Source: an uncultured Prevotellaceae bacterium (GTDB taxonomy: Bacteria; Bacteroidota; Bacteroidia; Bacteroidales; Bacteroidaceae). From it: a DNA stretch of 64,000 nucleotides. Where the stretch lies: contig CAMVKN010000005.1 in assembly GCA_947168045.1 (NCBI GenBank), forward strand, positions 1-64,000. The letters are read 5' to 3'. Under the pieces are notes generated by a model that was not told the origin of the DNA, did no database searches, and worked only from the letters and a program-made list of their open reading frames with translations. A program made the position numbers and the translations under genes. Below are positions 51,563 to 59,710 of this stretch, piece by piece (the first letter of the stretch is position 1; every line of letters begins with the position of its first letter).

Positions 51563-53937
51563 TGAAGAAGCTACTATTAGGATGTGCCCTGCTGGCCAGC
51601 TTGGCACAAGTGAATGCACAGGATGTCAAGAAGATTGACTTCTGCGACAAGAAATACGAATATGCTGAGGGCAAGGACAGCATCACCCTGTTCCTGAAGG
51701 TGCTCGACAGCAACGGCAAGTCGTGCGAAGACGTCACTACGCAGAACCTGGAGAAGTATCTTGTCATCAAGGAGGACGACAAGATTATCTCGCCCGACAG
51801 GTGCATGATTACGTCAGTGAACAGCGGACAGCGCATTCCCGCCGGCTTCACCTTCTCAGTGCTCGTCGACCTGAGCATCCCCGAGGAGGGCAAGGGCCAG
51901 ATTTTCGACGCCGTGAGCCAGCTGGTGCAGAGTGCCCCCGACAGCTGCGTGTTCCTGTCGTTCTTCGGCGACGAGGTGACCAGCACGCAGATGGTGACGA
52001 AGAAGAACTTCTCTGACTTTGAACAGCAGTTCAAGAGCCACTCGGACAACAAGTATTTCTACGGTGCCCTCTATTCAAAGCTGGCCGAGTTCTCTCGCGA
52101 CAAGGCTGAGTTTGAGGACAGCGTGCATGCCGCCGCCGGCTACACCCGCAATGCAACCATCGCCCAGCGCGCCGCTGCCGCCAAGGACAAGAACCTGCTG
52201 TTCGTGTTCACCGAAGGCAACACACGTCCTGCCGACGAGATTATCTCATTCGTTGAGGTGGCTGACTACCAGACCAACGCCTCGCACCTGGTGCCGAAGG
52301 TGTACGCCCTGTACTATACCGGCGAGGGCGTGGACGACAATGTGGAGCTGACGCTCGACGCCGTCACCGCACCGCGTGACGCTGAAGGCTCACCCATTGA
52401 GGACCGCCAGGGTATGTACATGCCCAGCGACAACCTGAGCAGCGTGCTGAGCAACTTCCAGCAGGTGGTGAAGGATGCCATGTATGACTTCGCCTTCACC
52501 TATCGTGCCACGAAGGACAAGGTTTACAACGGCCTCGTCACCTACACCGCCGAGTGGAAGGAAGGTGCCGTAGGAAGCGGTGAGTACACCATCGGCTCAG
52601 TGGAGAAGCCCTGGCCCGTGAAAGAAGAGTCGGCAGGCGCCACCGCCACGAAGATTCTCGTGGCACTACTCATCGCCCTGCTCACCTTCGCTTTCTTCTT
52701 CCTCATCGTCAAGGTGCTGGTGCCCTACATCAAGTCAAAGCGCTTCGGCATGAAGTACTACAAGAAGTACGAGCCGGAGGCCAATGTCTCGCGCCGTATA
52801 TGCACCTACTGCCGCCAGGACATCGAGCCGGGACAGATGGTCGTCGTGAAGTGTAAGCACATCATGCACGTGGACTGCTGGAAACAGAACGGCTTCAAGT
52901 GCGTGGAGTATGGACAGAACTGTAAGGACGGCATCCAGGACCACGTGGCGTGGAAGGAGATGTTCTCGAAGTCATCGCTGCGCGACACCTATCAGACGCT
53001 GGCCGGCATCCTCGCCGCCTTCGTCAGCTGGATTATCTTTGAACTGACGGGCAACGGCCTGTTCCCCAGCATCGGCAAAGGCATCGCCAACGCCTTCTTC
53101 ACCAACGAGGAACAGAAGGGCAACCTCATGGAGGACTGCGCCGTCAAGGTGTCGGCCCTGCTCACCATCGGCCTGCTCTTGGGCTTCTTCCTCTCACTGG
53201 TGTTCCGCTATTTCGACGAGTATCGTAAGAAGGATGCCAAGATTTACCTGAAGATTGTGGGCATGTCACTGCTATCAGGCATCATCGGCATGGCCGCCAT
53301 GGCCGTGGGAGGCATCATCTTCTGCCTGCTGCTGTCAGCCGTCGGCACTACCTATATTCCCTGGTACTGCTCGCTGCCCGCCTACATCCTCTTCTCGGTG
53401 TGCGTCCCGCTGAGCCTGACCATCAAGTCGTCCATCCCCATGAAGAGCGCACTCATCGGCGGCCTCATCTCAGCTGCCATCGGCTTCATCGTACTGATGT
53501 GCGGCTCCATTGGCAATGTAGGATGGCTGAACATGCTGCTTGACTTCATCATCTATGGTGGTGGCCTCGGCGCTTCGCTCGTCACGGTACGTATGCTGGC
53601 AGAGCGTTACTTCCTGCTCATCAAGAACGGCGTGAAGGCCGGCCAGAAGATTCCTATCCACAAGTGGATGAACGCCACCGGCGGTGGCAACAAGGTGACC
53701 ATCGGTGCTACCGGCGACTGCGAGGTGCAGATGAACTGGGAAAAGAGCAACAAGGTGGCCAAGGAGCATGTGAAGCTCTTCATCGACAAGGACAAGATGC
53801 TGCCCATGCTGAAAGCACTCGTTCCCGGCGTACTGTACAACATGCGCTCGGAGCTGCCCGCCAACAAGGAAACCGTGCTGTCGAATGGCGACACCTTCAA
53901 GATTGGCGACACTATCTTCGAATACGTAGAGTCTTAA
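51562..53937 (+). CDS. Membrane protein with vWA-like, RING-like and FHA-like domains
   Basis: A 791-residue protein. Signal peptide 1-19; periplasmic vWA-like domain about 95-310 (FSVLVDLSIPE lacks the full DxSxS site); transmembrane helix 364-388; then a cytoplasmic zinc module with Cys414, Cys417, Cys431, His433, His436, Cys439, Cys447, Cys454 in the RING-H2 order, the last pair spaced by six residues rather than two. Four to six further transmembrane helices follow (about 476-500, 530-550, 565-590, 603-660), and residues 705-791 look like an FHA domain (VTIGATGDCEVQMNW, LSNGDTFKIGDTIFEYV). It is the best E3 candidate of the block, membrane-bound and possibly read by kinases through FHA. 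Confidence 0.7.
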   Translation: MKKLLLGCALLASLAQVNAQDVKKIDFCDKKYEYAEGKDSITLFLKVLDSNGKSCEDVTTQNLEKYLVIKEDDKIISPDRCMITSVNSGQRIPAGFTFSVLVDLSIPEEGKGQIFDAVSQLVQSAPDSCVFLSFFGDEVTSTQMVTKKNFSDFEQQFKSHSDNKYFYGALYSKLAEFSRDKAEFEDSVHAAAGYTRNATIAQRAAAAKDKNLLFVFTEGNTRPADEIISFVEVADYQTNASHLVPKVYALYYTGEGVDDNVELTLDAVTAPRDAEGSPIEDRQGMYMPSDNLSSVLSNFQQVVKDAMYDFAFTYRATKDKVYNGLVTYTAEWKEGAVGSGEYTIGSVEKPWPVKEESAGATATKILVALLIALLTFAFFFLIVKVLVPYIKSKRFGMKYYKKYEPEANVSRRICTYCRQDIEPGQMVVVKCKHIMHVDCWKQNGFKCVEYGQNCKDGIQDHVAWKEMFSKSSLRDTYQTLAGILAAFVSWIIFELTGNGLFPSIGKGIANAFFTNEEQKGNLMEDCAVKVSALLTIGLLLGFFLSLVFRYFDEYRKKDAKIYLKIVGMSLLSGIIGMAAMAVGGIIFCLLLSAVGTTYIPWYCSLPAYILFSVCVPLSLTIKSSIPMKSALIGGLISAAIGFIVLMCGSIGNVGWLNMLLDFIIYGGGLGASLVTVRMLAERYFLLIKNGVKAGQKIPIHKWMNATGGGNKVTIGATGDCEVQMNWEKSNKVAKEHVKLFIDKDKMLPMLKALVPGVLYNMRSELPANKETVLSNGDTFKIGDTIFEYVES

Positions 53938-53940
53938 GCC

Positions 53941-54114
53941 TACGCCCCCTAAGTTAGGGGGTTGGGGGTCTGAACAACGGATCTCCTGTACGCCCCCTAA
54001 GTTAGGGGGTTGGGGGTCTGAACAAACGGATCTCCTGAATATAATTAGGATATGAACAAAAACGACAGCAATCATTTCGGCGGTTCAGACCCCCAATCCC
54101 CTAACTTAGGGGGG
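53941..54114. repeat. Palindromic repeats around the E1 gene start
   Basis: Two tandem copies of a 48/49 base unit (53941-53988 and 53989-54037), each holding the near-palindrome CCCCCTAAGTTAGGGGG. A third, inverted copy lies at 54083-54114 within the first codons of the E1 gene and encodes the DPQSPNLGG segment. Confidence 0.65.
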
Positions 54115-55461
54115 CCAAACAGGAGCTATGAATGGGGCGAGGGCGTGTTCACGCTACTCTCCTGGTTCAAGAAAGACCGCGTCAAACAGGCACGCGTGCT
54201 TGTCGCCGGCGCCGGTGCACTGGGCAACGAGGTGGTGAAGAACCTCGCACTGTTCGGCGTAGGCCATATCTACGTGGCCGACTTCGACCGCATTGAGATT
54301 TCCAACCTCACCCGCTCCATCCTCTTCCGCGAGGAGGATGCCTACAGCCATGCCTACAAGGCTGACATCGTAGCCAAGCGTGCCCGTGAAATCAACCCGC
54401 AGATAGAGGTGACCCCCATCGTGGGCAACCTCTTCTCTGAGGTGGGCTTCGGCCTCTACCGCTCGGTAGATGTCATCATAGGCTGTCTTGACAGCCGGCT
54501 GGCCCGCTACCTGCTCAACCGCATGGCCATGCGTGCCGGCAAGAGCTGGATTGACGGCAGCATAGAGAACCTCACCGGTGCCGTCAAGGTCTACAGCCCC
54601 GGCATCAGCTGCTATGAATGCGGTCTGTCGCGCGACGAGTTCAACAACATCATGCTGCGCACGGGCTGCGCGGATGTGGTACGCACGCAGACAGAGCACG
54701 GGCGCATCGCCACCACCCCCATCAGCGCCAGCATCGTCGGTGCCCTGCAGGTTCAGGAGGCCATGAAGATCATCCATAAGGATGAAGCCACCCAGCCCCA
54801 GGACTCCCAGCAGTCTCAGAACTCCCAGGACTCCCAGTCCTCCCAGTCCTCCCAGCAGCCCCAGTCCTCCCAGCCCTCCCAGCAGCCCCAGCAACCGCTC
54901 ATCCAGCTGGTAAAGCCCATCAAGGCGCTCAAGCCTGTCCAGGCCCTGAAGGCTGCCCCACCCTTTAAGACCTTAGAGGGAAAGATGCTGCGCTATGAGG
55001 GCATGACCTGCACTACGAACATCTACCGCATTGCCTCATGGAAGAGCAACTGCCCTGCCCATGAGCGCTGGGAGAACGTCATTGAGTGCAAGGAGCTGTC
55101 AGCCCATCAGACCGTCGGCGACGTGCTGGCCAAGCTGAAAGAGCTGCTCGGCGTTGAGGAGGTTGAGATCAACATGGTGAACAACAAGTTCATCGATGTC
55201 ATCGTCTCCGACCGACCGGAGAAGGAATTCCGGGTGATGATTCCCGAGTCGAAGCTCGATGAATACATCAAGCAGGATGCTGAGTTGCGCCAGCTGAGCT
55301 ACCGCACGCTCATCCACAAGCATTTCTTCGAGAATATTGACGACCGCTTCCCCTACCGCGACCTCACCCTGCAGCAGATAGGCATCCCGCCCTATGACGT
55401 GCTGATGGTGTCAAGTGAGAAGGGTATATCCTACGTAGAACTAACCGCCGATGCTTACTAA
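54052..55461 (+). CDS. E1-like ubiquitin-activating enzyme (ThiF family)
   Basis: A 469-residue protein. ThiF/E1 adenylation domain: LVAGAGALGNEVVKNL with the nucleotide-binding GAGALG at 53-58, DFDRIEISNLTRS with the conserved Arg88, and IGCLDSRLAR. Zn ligands are probably Cys187/Cys190 with Cys334 and His337 (CPAH). Cys206 (RTGCAD) is the likely thioester cysteine. A Gln/Ser/Pro tract (247-282) separates the core from a C-terminal domain shaped like the ubiquitin-fold domain that binds E2 (VGDVLAKLKELLGVEEVEI). The start falls in a repeat-rich region; no other start is available. Its end overlaps tssG by 11 bases. Confidence 0.85.
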   Translation: MNKNDSNHFGGSDPQSPNLGGPNRSYEWGEGVFTLLSWFKKDRVKQARVLVAGAGALGNEVVKNLALFGVGHIYVADFDRIEISNLTRSILFREEDAYSHAYKADIVAKRAREINPQIEVTPIVGNLFSEVGFGLYRSVDVIIGCLDSRLARYLLNRMAMRAGKSWIDGSIENLTGAVKVYSPGISCYECGLSRDEFNNIMLRTGCADVVRTQTEHGRIATTPISASIVGALQVQEAMKIIHKDEATQPQDSQQSQNSQDSQSSQSSQQPQSSQPSQQPQQPLIQLVKPIKALKPVQALKAAPPFKTLEGKMLRYEGMTCTTNIYRIASWKSNCPAHERWENVIECKELSAHQTVGDVLAKLKELLGVEEVEINMVNNKFIDVIVSDRPEKEFRVMIPESKLDEYIKQDAELRQLSYRTLIHKHFFENIDDRFPYRDLTLQQIGIPPYDVLMVSSEKGISYVELTADAY

Positions 55462-56329
55462 CCTACCCGCCGACATCAACGTTGAGTTGCTGCTGTCCTA
55501 CTTCCCCATGGGGAAATTCAAGGTGGCACTGAAAGGCTTGCACAAGCGCAACACCTACAATGACATCATCGATATGGAGGAGATGGACGACGGCGAGGTG
55601 CACATCAGCGTAGGCCGCAACAGCCTGTACAATGCGCTGCCAGAGTATATCTTCCACCCCATCGACCGCTTCGACAACCTTCCGACCTATGAGGAGCGGA
55701 AGCATTTCCAGGACGAGATTGACAAGCAGGAGGAAGAAATTCGCAAGGCCTACCTATTCTTCGCGCCTATCGACGTGCTGCTCTTGAAGCTGCATACCGA
55801 CGTGCGCGACTCACTCACCCCACTGGCCGAGGAGAACATTGTGCTGCAGCAAATCCTGGGCGACAGCCTCACCGACGAACAGCGCAACAACCGCTTCATC
55901 CGCCAGCTCATACCATTGCTGCCCAGCTGCAAGTATATCCGCGGCAACCGCACGCTCATCACCCTCATGCTGCGCAAGGTGTTCATGGAGGAGGGACTGG
56001 CCATGCGACCCAAAGCGATCAAGCATCAGTTTACCGATGACGACCCCTACTATGAGAACAGTCTCGACATGACTTTGGGCGACAGCTACATAGGCAACAC
56101 CTTCAGCGAGATGGTCAGCAGCTATGAGGTGTACTATTGGTCCGACGACGAGTGCACAAGTGAGTTCCTCAGCGTCATCGACGACATTGAGATGCTGCGT
56201 CTTTTCGTCAAGGACTATTTCATCGCCATTGAAGAGGACCTGGTGTTCGACATCCACCACGACGAACCGCCCTTGCGCCTGAACGACGAGGTGTTCTTCA
56301 ACTATTTGAATTTTAACACAAATATTTAG
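55451..56329 (+). CDS. tssG: T6SS baseplate protein TssG
   Basis: A 292-residue protein similar to the Bacteroidota TssG form: acidic N-terminus (LPADINVELLLSYFP), central helix with EEEIRKAYLFFAPIDVLLLKL, then the core FIRQLIPLLPSCKYIRGNRTLITLMLRKVFMEEGL. TssG joins TssF and TssE in the baseplate wedge. Length is near the family norm. It starts inside the 3' end of the E1 gene, so translation of E1 and TssG is coupled. Assignment rests on position and weak motif similarity. Confidence 0.7.
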   Translation: MLTNLPADINVELLLSYFPMGKFKVALKGLHKRNTYNDIIDMEEMDDGEVHISVGRNSLYNALPEYIFHPIDRFDNLPTYEERKHFQDEIDKQEEEIRKAYLFFAPIDVLLLKLHTDVRDSLTPLAEENIVLQQILGDSLTDEQRNNRFIRQLIPLLPSCKYIRGNRTLITLMLRKVFMEEGLAMRPKAIKHQFTDDDPYYENSLDMTLGDSYIGNTFSEMVSSYEVYYWSDDECTSEFLSVIDDIEMLRLFVKDYFIAIEEDLVFDIHHDEPPLRLNDEVFFNYLNFNTNI

Positions 56330-56339
56330 ACATAATCCT

Positions 56340-57341
56340 ATGCCAAAAAGAATCTGTTGGAAAAAAGGCATGCGCCTCACCGACGAGGTGTTGAGGGCAT
56401 CCGACAACTGTACCGCCGAGTTCATCAGCCAGACGCTATCGCTGGCAGCCTGCGGCCGCTTTGGCCTCATCCCTGCGCTGAAGCCTTTCCAGCTGCAGCT
56501 CAGCATCACCAAAGGCTTCGTTGACGTGGAGGCCCTTACCTGCGAGGGTATCACCCGCGGTGGGCAGCTCATTTCAGCCGACTTCGACACGAAGTTCACC
56601 AACACCCTCGACAGCCGCATCCAGATACCGCGTATTGAGGACGAACAGGAGGTACTGCTCACCATCATTGCCCATCCCGACGACCTGAAGGAGACCAGCG
56701 ACGGCTACCTTGAGCAGAACTACAGCTTTGCGTTGGTAAGCCCGAAGGCAGGCCTTAACCCTTATGCACTGCCCATCGCCCGCCTTATCTATGAGGACGG
56801 CTGGCGCGAGGACAACACCAATTTCGTGCCACCATGCCTCTCAGTGGCTGCCCATGGCAAGTACATACAGCTGTTCCAACAGTTCATACAAATGATGCAG
56901 AGCATTGACGAAACTACGCGCAAGCAGAGCCAGAGTGCTGCCTCGACCGCACTGGGCATCTTCTGGCCAGCTGTCCGCGAGCAGCTCATCGAGGCCGCCA
57001 CGCTCCAGTCGTCCATGTCGCCACAACAGTTGCAGGCATGTGTGCAGAAGGTGGTGTCAGCCTTCGTCGTCGGCTGCGAGCTCGACGAACTCATCGACCT
57101 TGAGGACGCACAGATGTATCGTAACTACTCCATTGCAGGCTACAGCTACCGAATGGGCTACACCCGCATCAAGCAAGGCCTTGGCATCTGCTACAACATC
57201 AACGAGAAGGTTGAGAAGTTCGGACTGCTGGTCAAGGAAGAGCCCAAGCCCGCCCCGCCACCTGCACCCGAGCCCGAGCCGCGCAAGCCCACACCACCGC
57301 CCGCAGATCCACGCCGTAGCTGGTTAGGCAAGAGTATATGA
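56340..57341 (+). CDS. tssK: T6SS baseplate protein TssK, short form
   Basis: A 333-residue protein starting with the typical PKRICWKKGMRLTDEVLRASDN, close to the TssK N-terminal pattern W-x-x-G-M-x-L, followed by strands and a helical C-terminus, and a Pro-rich tail (about 307-326). Proteobacterial TssK is about 440 residues, so this is the short Bacteroidota form. TssK links baseplate and membrane complex. Ends in an ATGA overlap with tssE. Confidence 0.7.
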   Translation: MPKRICWKKGMRLTDEVLRASDNCTAEFISQTLSLAACGRFGLIPALKPFQLQLSITKGFVDVEALTCEGITRGGQLISADFDTKFTNTLDSRIQIPRIEDEQEVLLTIIAHPDDLKETSDGYLEQNYSFALVSPKAGLNPYALPIARLIYEDGWREDNTNFVPPCLSVAAHGKYIQLFQQFIQMMQSIDETTRKQSQSAASTALGIFWPAVREQLIEAATLQSSMSPQQLQACVQKVVSAFVVGCELDELIDLEDAQMYRNYSIAGYSYRMGYTRIKQGLGICYNINEKVEKFGLLVKEEPKPAPPPAPEPEPRKPTPPPADPRRSWLGKSI

Positions 57342-57838
57342 GTTTCATCAGCACACCCGTCAGCTACACAGGCTCCACGATGCGCCTCGTGCGCGATATC
57401 AAGGACCGTATCACCAGGCTTGACAACCTGGTGGAGCTTATCGTGTTTACCCCTCGCGGCTCCTTCAGCAGCGACCCAGACTTCGGTTTCGAATACTGGA
57501 ACCATGAATTCAGCAACGTCCATTCGCATGAGTTCAACATCAACCAAGGAGGCAGTGCCATCAGCGATGACAGCCGGGCTGAATTCACGAAAAAAGAGTG
57601 CGAGGACAGCATCCGTGAAAGTCTGGCCACCTACGAGCCCATGCTGAAGAACGTCACGGTGAACATCGTGCTTGAGGTGGCAGCAGACAAGAGCACTCTT
57701 CGCCACAAGATGCCATCGAAGTACGAACTGAACGTCGTCGTGGAAGGTACCCTCGATGACGGCCTCGGTACGCGCCGTCCCTACCAAAAGGTCGTGAACT
57801 TCTACATTGAGCCAACAGTAAAGAGATACCGCGGTTAA
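57338..57838 (+). CDS. tssE: T6SS baseplate protein TssE (gp25-like)
   Basis: A 166-residue gp25-like protein. It holds MRLVRDIKDRITRLDNLVELIVFTPRGSF, a stretch comparable with the LINTPRGE-like motif, and then SDPDFGFEYWNHEF. TssE starts sheath assembly at the baseplate. It overlaps tssK by 4 bases and precedes tssF by 36 bases, the usual baseplate order. Confidence 0.8.
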   Translation: MSFISTPVSYTGSTMRLVRDIKDRITRLDNLVELIVFTPRGSFSSDPDFGFEYWNHEFSNVHSHEFNINQGGSAISDDSRAEFTKKECEDSIRESLATYEPMLKNVTVNIVLEVAADKSTLRHKMPSKYELNVVVEGTLDDGLGTRRPYQKVVNFYIEPTVKRYRG

Positions 57839-57873
57839 ACATTACTTAATTTAGCATTAAGCATTCAAAATAA

Positions 57874-59673
57874 ATGGATGTAGAACTACAAAAGAAAATC
57901 AACGAAGCCGTCATAGCACTTGGGCAACTGTCGGCACAGCCTATCGACTTCGCAGCGATGGACCCTGTGGCCAAGATGATGCTTGTGGCGCTCGTTGCCG
58001 AGTCGCAAAAAGTGAAGGACTATGCTGACAGCGCTACTGACCGCATCGTGGAGCGTTTCTGCACTGACTTCATTCCTCGGCAGAAGGTGGAGGCCGTTCC
58101 CGCCGTGTGCCTGCTGCAGCCCTTTGTCAAGGCAAGCAACACATCAATGCCCGTGATGGTGGGCAGCGGCTCTGTCTTCAGTTACAAGAACCCACAGGGC
58201 AATGGCACGCTTAACTATATCCCCATCTTCAACACCCTGACGCTGGCCTATACCGGCATATACCTGCTAAACTACCGTTGCATGCACGATGCTTTTGGCG
58301 ACAGCAGGATTGACATTGAGATGGAGAAGCGCAATCAAGCCTGGATTGGCATCAGGACCAAGACGGAAATCAACTCCTTACAAGGGCTGTCGCTGCTCAT
58401 CAAGGGCACCAACGGCATCATGCCTGAGCACGTCAGCATGGGTACCACGGGACAGGAACTGGAGTTCGCGTCCATACATGAGATGGAGGACATCGAGCTT
58501 GCCGAGCCCTTCGATGCCCAACAGTCGTCAAGCACCTTTTTCTCCATTATAGAGAACTGGAAGGAGAGTTTATTGAACATCACCGACGGTGCCATCATCT
58601 ACATCACCGATGCCACCACAGATCGCGACCTCTTCAAACAACGGCAGTTTCCCAAAATATTCCAGCAATGGCTCGAAAGCGAGGTACTCGACTGTTTCGA
58701 AGCTTCCACCATCTGGATTCGCCTCGACTTCCCTGAGGGCTACACCGTCCCTGACGACTTCAGCGTCAACATCGGCGTGCTGCCCGTCACCAACATTGAT
58801 GTCTGTACGCTCATGCTCACACAGGCACAGCCCATTGCCAAGCTGGAGCAAGACGACGAGTCCTTCTTCCTGCGAATCCTTGAGACAAGCACCACGGCCC
58901 ACAACCAGGGATTCAACATGACCAAGGAGGAGATTATCGTGCGCGATTTCGATGCCGTTTGCTACAATAACGGCTCGCTCTACCGCGATGTACGCAACCT
59001 CTACAACCGCTTTATTGACGATTACTACGCTTTCATTGAATATAACAACATCAAGGATGGCGAAGTACTGAAGACACTCCGTGAGACCATCAACCGCTTA
59101 GGCAAGAGCGTGGGACAGCAGAATGCCACCTTTAAGTTCGACAGCGGCACCTACGTGATGAAGAACATGAGCCAGCTGCAGTCGTCGTCCACCACGCGCG
59201 TCAGCTACATCACCACGATGGGCCGCATTGGCAACACGCCACGCATAGGCGAGAAAATGGACAACACTGGCAATCCCGGCCTGGAGCAGGAGTGCCTCGT
59301 GCTTGTATCGGCCATGGGTGGCGCCGACAAGGCCACCGCCGATGAGCGCTACGAACAGCTGCGCTATTTCACCCTGACCAACGACCGTCTCTACACACGC
59401 ATGGACATCGATGCCTTCCTGCGCAAGGAACTCATCGCTGAGTATGGCAAGGTGGAGTTCCGTCGCATCTTCGTCAAGATGAGCATCGAGGGCGCTGCTG
59501 GCGGTGAGCATCTGCAGCGCGGACTCTACATTAACATCGAGTTCAAGGACCACAAGAACTACGAGCATGCCACACACATCGCCCTGCACCGACTGTTGGA
59601 ACAGCGCATCCGCAACCGCTCCTGCATTGCCATGCCCATCGTTATCACACTGAAAGACCTCGAGGAAAACTGA
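57874..59673 (+). CDS. tssF: T6SS baseplate protein TssF
   Basis: A 599-residue protein of TssF (VasA) type. The N-terminal helical segment (AMDPVAKMMLVALVAESQKVKDYADSATDRIVERFCTDFIPRQ) parallels the family start; later strands (VEAVPAVCLLQPFVKASNTSMPVMVGSGSVFSYK) match the domain that joins TssG. It ends with a helix and VITLKDLEEN. TssF-TssG-TssE form the baseplate wedge. Assigned from N-terminal pattern, length and gene order. Confidence 0.8.
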   Translation: MDVELQKKINEAVIALGQLSAQPIDFAAMDPVAKMMLVALVAESQKVKDYADSATDRIVERFCTDFIPRQKVEAVPAVCLLQPFVKASNTSMPVMVGSGSVFSYKNPQGNGTLNYIPIFNTLTLAYTGIYLLNYRCMHDAFGDSRIDIEMEKRNQAWIGIRTKTEINSLQGLSLLIKGTNGIMPEHVSMGTTGQELEFASIHEMEDIELAEPFDAQQSSSTFFSIIENWKESLLNITDGAIIYITDATTDRDLFKQRQFPKIFQQWLESEVLDCFEASTIWIRLDFPEGYTVPDDFSVNIGVLPVTNIDVCTLMLTQAQPIAKLEQDDESFFLRILETSTTAHNQGFNMTKEEIIVRDFDAVCYNNGSLYRDVRNLYNRFIDDYYAFIEYNNIKDGEVLKTLRETINRLGKSVGQQNATFKFDSGTYVMKNMSQLQSSSTTRVSYITTMGRIGNTPRIGEKMDNTGNPGLEQECLVLVSAMGGADKATADERYEQLRYFTLTNDRLYTRMDIDAFLRKELIAEYGKVEFRRIFVKMSIEGAAGGEHLQRGLYINIEFKDHKNYEHATHIALHRLLEQRIRNRSCIAMPIVITLKDLEEN

Positions 59674-59710
59674 TAGGGAATTAAACATTAAGAACTAAGA
59701 GCCACAGATT

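Noticed and set aside
53941..54037. Tandem palindromes read as a Rho-independent terminator between the RING-like gene and E1
   Set aside because: Stems lack a T-run, and related copies occur inside coding sequence, so a mobile repeat is the simpler reading; partial attenuation cannot be excluded.
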